This document shows positions 7,675 to 16,591 of a DNA stretch of 54,926 nt, piece by piece. A program made the translations under genes and the position numbers. The stretch comes from Gammaproteobacteria bacterium (GTDB lineage Bacteria; Pseudomonadota; Gammaproteobacteria; Methylococcales; Methylomonadaceae). The DNA is taken from contig JAHJSQ010000067.1 in assembly GCA_018830325.1 (NCBI GenBank), forward strand, positions 1 through 54,926, written 5' to 3'. The notes beneath the pieces were generated by a model. That model was not told the DNA's origin, made no database searches, and saw only the letters and a list, made by a program, of their open reading frames with translations. Every line of letters begins with the position of its first letter. Within the stretch, counting starts at the first letter, position 1.

Positions 7675-8148
7675 TCAGGGTTTTCGGCCGAACATTTTTC
7701 CGAATGCATCGATGGCGCCGGAGACGCCGCCGGCGCTATTCAACAACTGCTCTCCAAGATCGGCAAGCGTGCCGTTTGGAGAAGCCTTGTCGATGACGTT
7801 GGGTACTGCTTCCTGCAGTCCGTTCAACGCCGTAGATTCGCTGATGCCCAGTTGTTTGGCGAATGCGGCGATTTTGTCGTGGCCGAATATTTGTTCCAAC
7901 TGGTTTCCGGAAACCGGTGCGTTCTGGCCTTTGCCTAGCCAGGAAGACGCAAGCTGCATTAATTCCTGACTGTTGCCGTTCTGCATACTTGAAATAATCG
8001 AAGCCATGTTCAGTTGGCCTTGAGTGTTACCGAACAATTTGGCCAGCGCTCCGACGATTTCGGAGGTTTCTACTTCTCCGTCACGATCCGTGTCCAATTG
8101 CTTCTTGAATATTTGTGCACTGCTTTGAAGTAGGGAATTGATGTCCAT
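7675..8148 (-). CDS. YidB/DUF937 family protein with an EF-hand-like loop
   Basis: This is a 157-residue protein. ATG 8148 is preferred to a TTG at 8169 that would overlap the upstream stop. The C-terminal 100 residues match the YidB/DUF937 family (LGKGQNAPVSGNQLEQIFG, then FAKQLGISESTALNGL, VPNVIDKASPNGTL). Near the N-terminus, DTDRDGEVETSE at about 19-30 fits a Ca-binding EF-hand loop, which is not part of the usual YidB core. YidB-like proteins are often near LysM/Kbp-type genes, as here. Biochemical function is unknown; a Ca-responsive envelope or stress role is inference. Confidence 0.75.
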   Translation of the reverse strand: MDINSLLQSSAQIFKKQLDTDRDGEVETSEIVGALAKLFGNTQGQLNMASIISSMQNGNSQELMQLASSWLGKGQNAPVSGNQLEQIFGHDKIAAFAKQLGISESTALNGLQEAVPNVIDKASPNGTLADLGEQLLNSAGGVSGAIDAFGKMFGRKP

Positions 8149-8165
8149 GATGGCGCCGCCTCTGG

Positions 8166-8609
8166 TCAAAGGTTTTTGGGAATTCGGATTTTCTGGCCGG
8201 GATAAATTTTATCCGGATCTTTGATGACTTCTCGGTTGGCCTCGAATATTTTTTGATATTTCGAGCCGTTGTCGTAGGCTTTCTCGGCGATTTTCCAAAG
8301 CGTATCGCCTTTTTCGATCGTGTAAAACTGATCGTCTCCGGCGACCGTGCTGCCATCCGCGATCGTCACCCCTGCGGCATCGATGGCTTCGATGCCTTGC
8401 ACATTCCCAGCGATCAACACGGCTTTTTCCAATGCTTCGGCTGAGCTTGCCTTACCGCTCAGAATCGCGCGCCCGTCTTCGACTTGAACTTGCAGGTTTT
8501 CGACGCCAGGATTGTCTTCTTCGATCAGTTTTTGTATCGCGGCAGGCGCCTCGGTTTCGGAGCCGAACAGTTTTTTGCCCATATTCATTGCAAAATTGAA
8601 TAAGCCCAT
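8166..8609 (-). CDS. kbp: BON-LysM protein, Kbp (YgaU)-like
   Basis: This is a 147-residue protein with MGLFNF at the start as in Escherichia coli Kbp, a BON domain at about 28-85 (VENLQVQVEDGRAILSGKA) and a C-terminal LysM domain at 95-145 (YTIEKGDTLWKIAEKAY, YPGQKIRIP). Length and domain order match Kbp, a potassium-binding protein that lacks a signal peptide despite the LysM domain. It heads a three-gene minus-strand group with the YidB-like and coiled-coil genes, separated by only 17 bases from the first. A cytoplasmic ion-sensing or envelope-stress function is likely from the family but is not shown here. Confidence 0.85.
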   Translation of the reverse strand: MGLFNFAMNMGKKLFGSETEAPAAIQKLIEEDNPGVENLQVQVEDGRAILSGKASSAEALEKAVLIAGNVQGIEAIDAAGVTIADGSTVAGDDQFYTIEKGDTLWKIAEKAYDNGSKYQKIFEANREVIKDPDKIYPGQKIRIPKNL

Positions 8610-8828
8610 GATTTAGCCTCTTTTTTGTTATGGAAATGTGGTTTGCTTACGGAACATACCCCTGAACTTGCCAGTGGTCAACTGATTTCGGGCGTACAAA
8701 AAAATCAAGGCAGACTTTGCATTTAACATTTGGACCTTGTTGATCTAACCGACCAAGGAAAATTACTTGTGGTATCGCATGACGACAGAGGAGATACAAT
8801 TCTAATCATAACGCCAAGATTAGCCACG

Positions 8829-9275
8829 CTAGCGGGTTTGTCCGCTACTCTGTTTGGCGCTTGTTGCAAGATAATCGCCGGAAGTAATACAAATGAGACC
8901 CTCGATCGGGCGGTTATAGAGATAAACCCAAGCGTTCAGTATTTGGTCTTGACCAAACATGACCGGTTCTATGGACCTCGCATATTCGTGGGGTCGAGAG
9001 TCGCCGATGGAGCACTGCTCGTAGCGGTCGAGTGTGGTTAAGATCATTTTCGGATGATCGGTTCGGTAGATATCGCCTAGCACTCGGTCACTGGCTTTGT
9101 TGGATTTTACGACCCCCGGATATTTCCCAAGATTAAATAATTTTCCCTGAAAATATCCAGGGCCAATCCAGTCGGCGCGTTGATTTAGCCAACGCGACAT
9201 GGGGTGTCCGTGATTTTTTCTCAAGGTTCCGTACACGAATAGATAGTGTGTTTGGCGTTTTTTAAGTAGTTTCAC
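8829..9275 (-). CDS. Gamma-glutamylcyclotransferase-like (AIG2/GGCT fold) protein
   Basis: This is a 148-residue protein. FVYGTLRKNHGHP at about 13-25 is the substrate-binding YGSL-type loop of the gamma-glutamylcyclotransferase fold. VLGDIYRT and LDRYEQ follow at the expected spacing, the latter supplying the catalytic Glu region, and EYARSIEPV and AWVYLYN complete the fold. Members act on gamma-glutamyl amines or peptides. Substrate cannot be told. The gene stands alone, with about 220 bases of featureless sequence before the kbp-like gene. The C-terminal 20 residues are atypical. Confidence 0.75.
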   Translation of the reverse strand: MKLLKKRQTHYLFVYGTLRKNHGHPMSRWLNQRADWIGPGYFQGKLFNLGKYPGVVKSNKASDRVLGDIYRTDHPKMILTTLDRYEQCSIGDSRPHEYARSIEPVMFGQDQILNAWVYLYNRPIEGLICITSGDYLATSAKQSSGQTR

Positions 9276-9363
9276 TTTTTGTTGTCGTTCGAATAATACA
9301 TTTTGTCGACGGCGTCCTTAAACCAGCGATGCAGGAGCAATTACCGAGGAGTAGAAATCGACA

Positions 9364-9391
9364 CCTAAGACCCCGTCACCTCCTTAGGTAC
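9364..9391. repeat. Inverted repeat downstream of the HAD phosphatase
   Basis: ACCTAAG pairs with CTTAGGT across a 14-base spacer. The context GCAATTACCGAGGAGTAGAA resembles the spacer of the 61-bp repeat cluster between carA and carB (GCAATTGCCGAGGAGCAAAA), so it may be a decayed relative of that family. There is no T tract, so it is probably not a terminator. Confidence 0.4.
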
Positions 9392-9430
9392 TACCGAAAT
9401 TTGAAGTGCGAAGGGTGCAAAAACGAAGGT

Positions 9431-10117
9431 CTACTTTTGAAAATGGTGAGTAGGGCAGTGATCGTTACGTAAGCTGATAATCGGCCAATTCGATTGTTCC
9501 GCATAGGCTTTGAGTTTTTCGTCGGGGTCGACCGCAACCGGGTTTTGCACTCGATTTAACAAAGGCAAGTCGTTGTGCGAATCGCTGTAAAACCAACTGT
9601 TTGCAAGGGTTTCTCCCGAGGATGTTAGCCAGTCTTCCAGTAAAGTGACCTTGCCGGCTTGGAAGCAAGGCGTGCCGCTGAAATTGCCGGTATATCGCCC
9701 GTCGATGAATTCCGGGGTTGTTGCCAACAAGTGTTCGATACCGTATAGCTTGACGATAGGTTCTGTGACGAAGCGATTGGTTGCGGTAATCACCATCAAG
9801 GTATCGCCTTTGGTTTTATGTTTGTCGATCAAGGCTTGGGCCGGTTTGAGCATTAACGGTTTGATGATTTCTTCGATAAATTGTTCGCGCCATTCAAACA
9901 GTTGCCTAGGGGTATGCTCAGATAAGGGTTTTAATGAAAAGTTAAGAAATTCCCCAATATCCAGACAGCCTTGTTTGTAATCGTCATAAAATTTGGCATT
10001 GGCCGCTTCATATTGGGCTTTGTCGACAATGCCTCGGTCGACTAAAAATTGCCCCCATAAAAAATCGCTGTCATCGGCGATTAAGGTGTTATCTAAATCG
10101 AAGATCGCTAAACTCAC
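9431..10117 (-). CDS. HAD superfamily phosphatase, subfamily IB
   Basis: This is a 228-residue soluble protein. Motif I is FDLDNTL at 6-12 with Asp7 as nucleophile and Asp9 as acid/base. Motif II lies at VITATN (about 108-113), motif III is the Lys in AGKVTL and motif IV is YSDSHNDLPLL (about 178-188). The cap domain and length fit the SerB-related HAD-IB group (phosphoserine phosphatase-like or CicA-like). The true substrate is unknown. It is divergent from rppH across a 250-base gap, which probably holds both promoters. Confidence 0.85.
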   Translation of the reverse strand: MSLAIFDLDNTLIADDSDFLWGQFLVDRGIVDKAQYEAANAKFYDDYKQGCLDIGEFLNFSLKPLSEHTPRQLFEWREQFIEEIIKPLMLKPAQALIDKHKTKGDTLMVITATNRFVTEPIVKLYGIEHLLATTPEFIDGRYTGNFSGTPCFQAGKVTLLEDWLTSSGETLANSWFYSDSHNDLPLLNRVQNPVAVDPDEKLKAYAEQSNWPIISLRNDHCPTHHFQK

Positions 10118-10368
10118 TGCTGTAACCTATTGAAAAGTTTTAAAGGGCTTCGCGCTATAGCCTTGTTGATTGTTTTGTGGAACAATATCGCAATATTTTA
10201 AATCCCTGGTTCACTGGGCCATTCTATCACTTAGAAAAATGACGCTGTAGTTCTGCTTCGAATTTTTGTTTTTGCCCACTAAGGTCGAAACGGGTTCGTT
10301 AGCGATTTGCAGTTTATCGTTTCAGTAGAGAAGGCGTGGGCATCAGGCTTATATTGACAGGTTTTAAC

Positions 10369-10905
10369 ATGATTGACTCAAAAGGATACCGACCCAATGT
10401 CGGCATCATCCTTTGCAATGACGAGGGTCGCGTGTTTTGGGCTAAGCGTACGGGCGCTAATTCATGGCAGTTTCCGCAAGGGGGCATCAATGAGGGCGAG
10501 GACCCGGAGCAGGCGATGTATCGGGAGTTGTGGGAGGAGACGGGTTTGCGTTCCGAACACGTTCAGTTACTGGGCAGGACTCGATATTGGTTACGCTATC
10601 AATTGCCGGAACGTTACATGCGCAAAAACTCGTGGCCGTTATGCATAGGACAAAAACAAATTTGGTTTATTCTTCGTTTGTTGACACAAGATTCGGAAGT
10701 GCGATTCGATTGCGGGGCCAAACCTGAATTCGACGGTTGGCGTTGGGTCGATTATTGGGAGCCGCTTAAGGATGTTGTGTATTTCAAGCGAAAAGTCTAT
10801 CGCAGAGCAATGTCTGAGTTAGGCGAGATTTTGTTGGCCGATTCGGTGCCGGTCAAGGCCGACGGCTTCTTAGCTAAGAAATGGCAGCAACAGAAATCTC
10901 GGTAA
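10369..10905 (+). CDS. rppH: RNA pyrophosphohydrolase
   Basis: This is a 178-residue Nudix hydrolase. ATG 10369 gives the conserved [15 protein letters not shown] start; an upstream in-frame start at 10336 adds residues not found in the family. The Nudix box runs from GGINEGED through [11 protein letters not shown] (about 38-60), with the catalytic glutamates. [18 protein letters not shown] and [10 protein letters not shown] are typical of RppH. The enzyme removes pyrophosphate from mRNA 5' ends and starts RNase E-dependent decay. It is monocistronic, convergent with cpdA; stops are 1 base apart. Confidence 0.93.
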   Translation: MIDSKGYRPNVGIILCNDEGRVFWAKRTGANSWQFPQGGINEGEDPEQAMYRELWEETGLRSEHVQLLGRTRYWLRYQLPERYMRKNSWPLCIGQKQIWFILRLLTQDSEVRFDCGAKPEFDGWRWVDYWEPLKDVVYFKRKVYRRAMSELGEILLADSVPVKADGFLAKKWQQQKSR

Positions 10906-10906
10906 T

Positions 10907-11707
10907 TTAATATTCCGTACAGCTCCGATCGATTTCTTGCAAGATTCCCGGCAGGCGGTGAACTTGGGTGGTGATCCGTCCGTCCGAATGCAATTCAATG
11001 GTTCGATAGCCCGGCATCAGGTCGTCTAACGTAAATCGCGAGCATAGCGGCTTGAATTGGAAGCAAGTCGATGGCGTGCCCAATATTCTTAGCGAGTTCA
11101 AGTAAATATCCATTTCTTGATGAATATGTCCGGACGTGATGCCTCTTATTTGCGGATATCGGTCCATAATATCTAAAAACTCTTCGCAGTTTTTAATGAT
11201 CATCGTGTCCATCCAGCTACTTCGGGTCGGAATACAGTGGTGATGAACCGCAATCAACGTAAAAAGATTTGGTTTTGTTTCTAGCGCATCTTCAATAAAC
11301 CTCAATTCGTTTTCACTGAGACTTCCCTCGGCTTTCCCCGGTATCTGGCTATTCAGGCAAAGCACTTGCCATTTCTCGAACTCGATATGTTTCTTACAGC
11401 TGATGTTGTCTTGGTTTAGCCATTGCTGCATTAAAGGATAATCGTCGTGATTGCCCGGAAGGCATAGTGTGTCGACTGCTAATGTGTGTAGTTGACCGAA
11501 AATTCTTTGATAAGCTTCAGGGCAGGGGTCCTGAGTTAAATCGCCGGTAACTAATACCAAATCGTAATGTGTGTTCGTTTGCCGCACATGTTGCAATACG
11601 GCCTCGAAATAAAATTCGGTGTCGACTCCTAGCATTTTTTCGCCGGGGCTCGGAAGAATATGCAGGTCGGTTAATTGTAATAGCGATAACGTGCCTTGAG
11701 TGCTCAT
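10907..11707 (-). CDS. cpdA: 3',5'-cyclic-AMP phosphodiesterase
   Basis: This is a 266-residue class III metallophosphoesterase. Metal-binding motifs appear in order: QLTDLHI at about 11-17, GDLTQD at 55-60, GNHDD at about 90-94, a HHH in AVHHHCIP, and GHIHQ near 200. Length and motif order match CpdA, which hydrolyses cAMP and lowers CRP activity. It begins 10 bases after argA and so appears to be the last gene of an ilvD-argA-cpdA transcript. Confidence 0.9.
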   Translation of the reverse strand: MSTQGTLSLLQLTDLHILPSPGEKMLGVDTEFYFEAVLQHVRQTNTHYDLVLVTGDLTQDPCPEAYQRIFGQLHTLAVDTLCLPGNHDDYPLMQQWLNQDNISCKKHIEFEKWQVLCLNSQIPGKAEGSLSENELRFIEDALETKPNLFTLIAVHHHCIPTRSSWMDTMIIKNCEEFLDIMDRYPQIRGITSGHIHQEMDIYLNSLRILGTPSTCFQFKPLCSRFTLDDLMPGYRTIELHSDGRITTQVHRLPGILQEIDRSCTEY

Positions 11708-11717
11708 GGATATTAAT

Positions 11718-13055
11718 TCAGATGGATTTGCACAATATTTTAGAGTTACGCTGTGGATTGTAGAACGATTTCAGCTGTTCAGGCAGCGTTTCGACTGCGG
11801 TTGGTGCAAATCCTCGCTCTAAGAACCAATGGCTGGTTTGTGTCGTGAGCGCAAAAATTTGCTGCATGCCTAGCATTTTAGCCTTACGTTGCAAATGCTC
11901 CAATAATCGACCGGCTCTGGCAGAGCCTCGGTAATCGGGATGTACGGCCAGACAGGCGATCATGCCGGCGAGTTCGTTTTCGATCGAATGCAGTGCGGTA
12001 CAGCCGATAATTAGACCGTCCCGTTCGATAATAATATAGTCTCCGATCTCCATTTCCAGTTTTTCCCGCGAACGTTTAACTAGGATACCTTGTTCTTCCA
12101 AAGGTATGATGAGTTCTAAGATGCCGCCGATATCGTTTAATGTTGCTTGGCGCAGTTCTTCATACGGTGTTGAGCTAATTAATGTGCCCGTGCCGTCTCT
12201 GCTGAATAATTCCAAAAGCAGACCGCCGTCTTGATGGCGATTAACAAGATGCACACGTTCAACGCCGGATTGGCAGCCATGGATCGCAGCTTGTAAAGGC
12301 AGGCTAATTGATTGTTCTATGCCTGGAAAGCGATCAATAAATTGTTGGGTTTCGACGGTTGTCATTTGTTGAATCTTGTCGCCGCTTTCAGGATGATTGA
12401 TACTTTGTTCGGTGAGCAATAACAGTTTTTCCGCTTTTAAGGCGATCGCAATTTCGGTTGCTACTTTTTCTGCCGACAAATTGAATGCCTCGCCGCTCGG
12501 TGAATAACCGACCGGCGAAATTAAAACAACGGAATTCATGTCCAGTTGTTGATGGATGGCTTGGCTATCGATTCTGCGTACTTCGCCGGTATGGCCGTAA
12601 TCGACGCCGTCGATTACGCCGATTGGCTTTGCGATGACGAAATTACCCGATACGACGCGTATTTTGGCGCCGGCCATCGGCGAGTTGGCTAGTCCCATCG
12701 ATAAGAGAGCTTCGATTTCGACCCGGACGAGGCCGGCAGCTTCTTTTACGCATTGTAGAGCTAATTCGTCGGTGACTCGGAGATTCTTATGAAAACGGGG
12801 GGTGATGTTTTGTTTGCGTAGGCAGGTATCGATTTGAGGGCGAATGCCATGGACAAGAACTAGTCGTATCCCTAGGCTATTGAGCAGCGCAAAATCATGC
12901 ACATGATGCGCGAACCCCGAGTCATAGACTGCCTCGCCGCCGAATGAAACGACAAAGGTGCGGTTCCGATGGGCGTGTATATAAGGAGAGGAGTCTCTGA
13001 ACCAGTTGACAAAATCGTGGTTCAGAGACAAGGCCGGTAAATTAGAATCGGTCAC
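11718..13055 (-). CDS. argA: Amino-acid N-acetyltransferase (N-acetylglutamate synthase)
   Basis: This is a 445-residue protein, close to the 443 of E. coli ArgA. The N-terminal two thirds is the amino-acid-kinase fold (FVVSFGGEAVYD, LVLVHGIRPQID, ELALQCVKEAAG), which carries the arginine feedback site. The C-terminal part is a GNAT acetyltransferase (CLAVHPDYRGSARAGRLLEHL, about 370-390). It makes N-acetylglutamate, the first step of arginine synthesis. The start is GTG 13055 with a weak Shine-Dalgarno. It follows ilvD by 32 bases; coupling to ilvD rather than to other arg genes is unusual, although argD-argF lie nearby on the same strand. Confidence 0.93.
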   Translation of the reverse strand: MTDSNLPALSLNHDFVNWFRDSSPYIHAHRNRTFVVSFGGEAVYDSGFAHHVHDFALLNSLGIRLVLVHGIRPQIDTCLRKQNITPRFHKNLRVTDELALQCVKEAAGLVRVEIEALLSMGLANSPMAGAKIRVVSGNFVIAKPIGVIDGVDYGHTGEVRRIDSQAIHQQLDMNSVVLISPVGYSPSGEAFNLSAEKVATEIAIALKAEKLLLLTEQSINHPESGDKIQQMTTVETQQFIDRFPGIEQSISLPLQAAIHGCQSGVERVHLVNRHQDGGLLLELFSRDGTGTLISSTPYEELRQATLNDIGGILELIIPLEEQGILVKRSREKLEMEIGDYIIIERDGLIIGCTALHSIENELAGMIACLAVHPDYRGSARAGRLLEHLQRKAKMLGMQQIFALTTQTSHWFLERGFAPTAVETLPEQLKSFYNPQRNSKILCKSI

Positions 13056-13087
13056 AAAAAGTTGACTCGGTCAATTTTTTTCCGCGA

Positions 13088-14785
13088 TCAATCTAAATTG
13101 TCGGTGACGGCACCTTTCGAAGCCGAACTGGTCAATTTGGCAAATTTCGCCAATACGCCGCGCGTGTATTTAGGGGCCGGTTGTTGCCATTTTTCCATGC
13201 GGCGGTTCATTTCGTGCTCGTTGATGTGCAGCGTCAATTCGTTGTTTTCAGCATCGATAGTAATGGAATCGCCGTCTTGAACGATGGCTAGCGGGCCGCC
13301 GGTGTAGGCTTCAGGGGTAATATGTCCGACCACGAAGCCGTGCGTGCCGCCTGAAAAGCGACCGTCGGTGATCAATGCGACGTCTTTGCCTAGCCCTTTG
13401 CCCATGACAGCCGAAGTTGGCGACAACATTTCGCGCATACCGGGGCCGCCTTTCGGGCCTTCGTAACGAATCACGATGACGTCGCCTTTGATGATGTCGC
13501 CGTTCAAAATGCTTTGCAATGCCTGCTCTTCGGCATCGAATACTTTCGCTTTGCCGGTAAACAATAAACCTTCCTTACCGGTGATTTTCGCGACCGAGCC
13601 TTCCGGAGCCAGATTGCCGTATAAAACGACCAAGTGACTGTCTTTTTTAATTGGGTTGTCGAAGGAGTGGATCATGTCCTGGCCTTCAGGATACGGTTGT
13701 ACGTTGGCAAGGTTCTCGGCCAGCGTTTTGCCTGTGACAGTCAAGCAATCACCGTGCAGTAAACCGCGGTCCAGTAGGGCTTTCATCAACGGCTGAATGC
13801 CGCCGATTTCAATCAGCTCGGCCATTTGATATTTTCCGCTCGGCTTCAGGTCGGCCAGCATCGGAACGTTTTTGCCGATGCGAGTGAAATCGTCTAGCGT
13901 GATGTCGACACCGGTTGTATTAGCCATCGCAATCAAATGTAGCACCGAATTGGTCGAGCCGCCGAGTGCGATAACGACGGTGATCGCATTTTCGAATGCA
14001 GCCTTGGTCATGATGTCGCGCGGTTTGATGTCTTTAGCGAGCAATTCGAGAACAGCCGCGCCGGCGCGTTCGCAGTCGAGGCGTTTGTCTTCGGAAACCG
14101 CGGCTTGCGCCGAGCTGTTCGGTAAGCTCATACCCAGAGCTTCGATTGCCGAGGCCATCGTGTTCGCGGTGTACATACCGCCGCAGGAGCCCGCGCCGGG
14201 TATCGCTTTCGCTTCGATTTGAGCAAGTTCTTCGTCGTCGATTTTATTGTTCGCGCGAGCACCGACCGCTTCGAAAACTGAGACGACATCGAGTTTTTTA
14301 TCTTTATGGCATCCCGGCAGAATCGTACCGCCGTAAACGAAGATGGCCGGACGGTTTAGGCGCGATAATGCGATCATGCAGCCGGGCATGTTTTTATCGC
14401 AGCCGCCGATCGCGACGACGCCGTCGAAGCCTTGACAGCCGACCACGGTTTCAATCGAGTCGGCAATGACTTCACGGGAAACCAGCGAGTATTTCATGCC
14501 TTCGGTGCCCATCGAAATACCGTCGGAGATCGTGATGGTATTGAAAATAACTGCTTTGCCGCCGGAATTATCGATGCCTCGAGCTGCATCGTCGGCAAGT
14601 CGATTAATATGCATGTTGCAGGGAGTTACCATGCTCCAAGTTGAAGCGACGCCGATTTGTGGTTTTTTGAAGTCTTCATTTTTAAAGCCAACGGCATGCA
14701 GCATTGCGCGGCTTGGCGCGCGTTCCATGCCGTCAACGACTTGTGATGAAAAGCGTCTTGCGGATTTGTCACCTGAATTTGCCAT
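13088..14785 (-). CDS. ilvD: Dihydroxy-acid dehydratase
   Basis: This is a 565-residue Fe-S dehydratase of branched-chain amino acid synthesis, converting dihydroxy-acids to 2-oxo acids. Cluster cysteines are seen in [17 protein letters not shown] and [22 protein letters not shown] near 470 is another signature. ATG 14785 with AGGA 7 bases before it is chosen over a TTG at 14806. Length fits the shorter type (about 560 residues). It starts a minus-strand run with argA and cpdA. A hairpin (14865-14882) separates it from the SH3 protein gene upstream. Confidence 0.95.
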   Translation of the reverse strand: MANSGDKSARRFSSQVVDGMERAPSRAMLHAVGFKNEDFKKPQIGVASTWSMVTPCNMHINRLADDAARGIDNSGGKAVIFNTITISDGISMGTEGMKYSLVSREVIADSIETVVGCQGFDGVVAIGGCDKNMPGCMIALSRLNRPAIFVYGGTILPGCHKDKKLDVVSVFEAVGARANNKIDDEELAQIEAKAIPGAGSCGGMYTANTMASAIEALGMSLPNSSAQAAVSEDKRLDCERAGAAVLELLAKDIKPRDIMTKAAFENAITVVIALGGSTNSVLHLIAMANTTGVDITLDDFTRIGKNVPMLADLKPSGKYQMAELIEIGGIQPLMKALLDRGLLHGDCLTVTGKTLAENLANVQPYPEGQDMIHSFDNPIKKDSHLVVLYGNLAPEGSVAKITGKEGLLFTGKAKVFDAEEQALQSILNGDIIKGDVIVIRYEGPKGGPGMREMLSPTSAVMGKGLGKDVALITDGRFSGGTHGFVVGHITPEAYTGGPLAIVQDGDSITIDAENNELTLHINEHEMNRRMEKWQQPAPKYTRGVLAKFAKLTSSASKGAVTDNLD

Positions 14786-14864
14786 CTGAATTCCTAATGT
14801 GTTCAATTGTTAATAGTAGACTGGGGGTATCAAGTTGAAGCGGTTCCTTAGGATTGCGCGAAAA

Positions 14865-14882
14865 ATAACTTCCGGAAGTTAT
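14865..14882 (-). terminator. Probable terminator of the SH3-domain gene
   Basis: ATAACTTCCGGAAGTTAT is a perfect palindrome (7-bp stem, CCGG loop). On the minus strand it is followed by TTTTCG, and on the plus strand by GAGTTTTTTCG, so it could work in both directions. Related GGAAGTTATTTT sequences recur near 20665 and 25945. Confidence 0.5.
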
Positions 14883-14977
14883 GAGTTTTTTCGAAGATTC
14901 GGTTACTTGCCCCAGTCCTATCCCAGGGGCATTTGCTCAAGTCATTATGTGCGCGCACTTACTTTCATCTCCAATCT

Positions 14978-15634
14978 TTAAAACGTATCCCAACTACTGG
15001 TTCGTCGTCCTAGGCTTAGTTTCGGTAATATAAAACCGAGTAAAACGCCTCCTAATGCGAGTATTCCGCCATAGAGAAACCAGTCTTGATGAGCGTTATC
15101 GCGTAAGGCTTGGTTTTCTCGTTTAAGTTGCTGTAACTCGCGTTCGGCTGAAACGACGCGTTCTTGAAATTGATCGCGTTGGTTTTTAATGTCGATAGCG
15201 CTTGACGAAATTTGTTTTATTTCGGCAAGTTCCATCATCAATTGGTTGCGTTCGGCCATTAATGTCTCGCTAGATTTAACGGTCTCTTGCAATGAAGTTA
15301 ACTCGGATTTCAGTCCGGCATTATCATTTTGAAGTTGTTCGATTTTTTTATTTGCTTGTTCAAGTAGATGGCTGTCGGGCGGCGAGGTTTTTAAAAAACG
15401 AGTTAAAATGTAGCCTTCGATACCTTTATTTGTTCTAACATAAGAATAACCGGAGCTGAGGTCTTCGATCAGTGTCAACGGCGTGCCGGAGCGAAGCATT
15501 CGCAAAATTTTACTGCGTTCGTTCTCGGCGACTCTGAGAGTTAATTCTAAGTCGTCGGTGACATAAACGGTTTTAGCTTGAGCAGCATTGATAACGATTG
15601 CGGAGAGAATGATAGCGTATACTAATTTTTTCAC
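14978..15634 (-). CDS. SH3-domain, coiled-coil membrane protein (YgiM-like, TIGR04211 type)
   Basis: This is a 218-residue protein. Signal peptide at 1-20 (MKKLVYAIILSAIVINAAQA), bacterial SH3 domain at about 24-82 (LRVAENERSKILRMLRSGTP, YVRTNKGIEGYI), long coiled coil at about 90-180 and a C-terminal membrane helix (YGGILALGGVLLGFILPKL, about 188-206). This order and length match YgiM/TIGR04211 proteins, inner-membrane-anchored periplasmic proteins of poorly known envelope function. It lies between argF and ilvD on the same strand, 54 bases after argF. Confidence 0.85.
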   Translation of the reverse strand: MKKLVYAIILSAIVINAAQAKTVYVTDDLELTLRVAENERSKILRMLRSGTPLTLIEDLSSGYSYVRTNKGIEGYILTRFLKTSPPDSHLLEQANKKIEQLQNDNAGLKSELTSLQETVKSSETLMAERNQLMMELAEIKQISSSAIDIKNQRDQFQERVVSAERELQQLKRENQALRDNAHQDWFLYGGILALGGVLLGFILPKLSLGRRTSSWDTF

Positions 15635-15688
15635 GTGTATCCTTGATGCAGGCAGGGTTGCATTATTGTATTAGGAGTCGGTCAAATT

Positions 15689-16591
15689 TTACTTGTCACT
15701 CATTAATAATTCCAGCAAAGCCTTTTGTGCGTGTAGACGATTTTCCGCTTCGGGGAAGACAACGCTTTGAGGGCCGTCGATGACTTCGGCAGCGACTTCC
15801 TCGTTTCGATGTGCGGGGAGGCAATGCATGAAAAGCGCGTCTTGGTTTGCAGTATTCATGACTCGTTCGCTGACTTGATAATCCTTGAAAGCTATTTCGC
15901 GTTGTTTTTGCTCTTCTTCGTGGCCCATGCTGGCCCATACGTCGGTAACAATCAAGTCAGAAGCTTCTGCCGCTTCTTCGGGAGAATTAAAAAACTCAAT
16001 GTGTGACCGTCCGGTTTCTACTATTGCCGGGTTCGGCTCATAGCCCCGTGGGCAGGCAATATGTAATTTAAAATTCAATAACTTTGCAGCGTTTATATAG
16101 GAGTGACACATATTATTGCCGTCTCCAATCCAGGTAACGGTTTTGCCTTCTATGTCGCCGCGATATTCGAAATAAGTTTGCATGTCGGCAAGTAGTTGGC
16201 AAGGGTGTAGAAGATCGGTAAGGCCGTTGATGACCGGTACGCTGGAATATCTTGCGATCGTGGTGACCGTTTCGTGTTTAAACGTTCTCAACATCATGCC
16301 GTCGACCATGCTTGAAATGACTTTTGCGCTGTCTTGCAAAGGTTCGCCGCGGCCGAGTTGCGTGTCCCGCGGCGATAGAAATAAAGCCGAACCGCCTAAA
16401 TGAATCATGCCGGTTTCGAACGAGATACGAGTTCGTGTCGAGGATTTTTCAAAAATCATGGCAAGAACCTTACCCTTCAACGGTTGATAGTTCGGGTCAC
16501 GATATTTTTTTAGCTCGATTGCCCGATCGATTAAGGTTCGAAATTCGGTCGAAGTTAGATCATTTAGGCTAATAAAGTGTCTAGGGTTCAT
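15689..16591 (-). CDS. argF: Ornithine carbamoyltransferase
   Basis: This is a 300-residue enzyme that forms citrulline from ornithine and carbamoyl phosphate. The carbamoyl-phosphate loop [10 protein letters not shown] lies at about 50-59, [11 protein letters not shown] at about 130-140, and the ornithine-binding [11 protein letters not shown] near 257-267. Length fits the short anabolic type. Its start overlaps the end of argD by 11 bases, so the two are translationally coupled. Carbamoyl phosphate would come from carAB further along the window. Confidence 0.95.
   Translation of the reverse strand: MNPRHFISLNDLTSTEFRTLIDRAIELKKYRDPNYQPLKGKVLAMIFEKSSTRTRISFETGMIHLGGSALFLSPRDTQLGRGEPLQDSAKVISSMVDGMMLRTFKHETVTTIARYSSVPVINGLTDLLHPCQLLADMQTYFEYRGDIEGKTVTWIGDGNNMCHSYINAAKLLNFKLHIACPRGYEPNPAIVETGRSHIEFFNSPEEAAEASDLIVTDVWASMGHEEEQKQREIAFKDYQVSERVMNTANQDALFMHCLPAHRNEEVAAEVIDGPQSVVFPEAENRLHAQKALLELLMSDK

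Noticed and set aside
8730-9041. Plus-strand frame opposite the GGCT-like gene
   Set aside because: It mostly overlaps a recognised gene in antisense and has no family similarity.
13872-14789. Long plus-strand frames opposite ilvD
   Set aside because: They are antisense shadows of a well-conserved gene.
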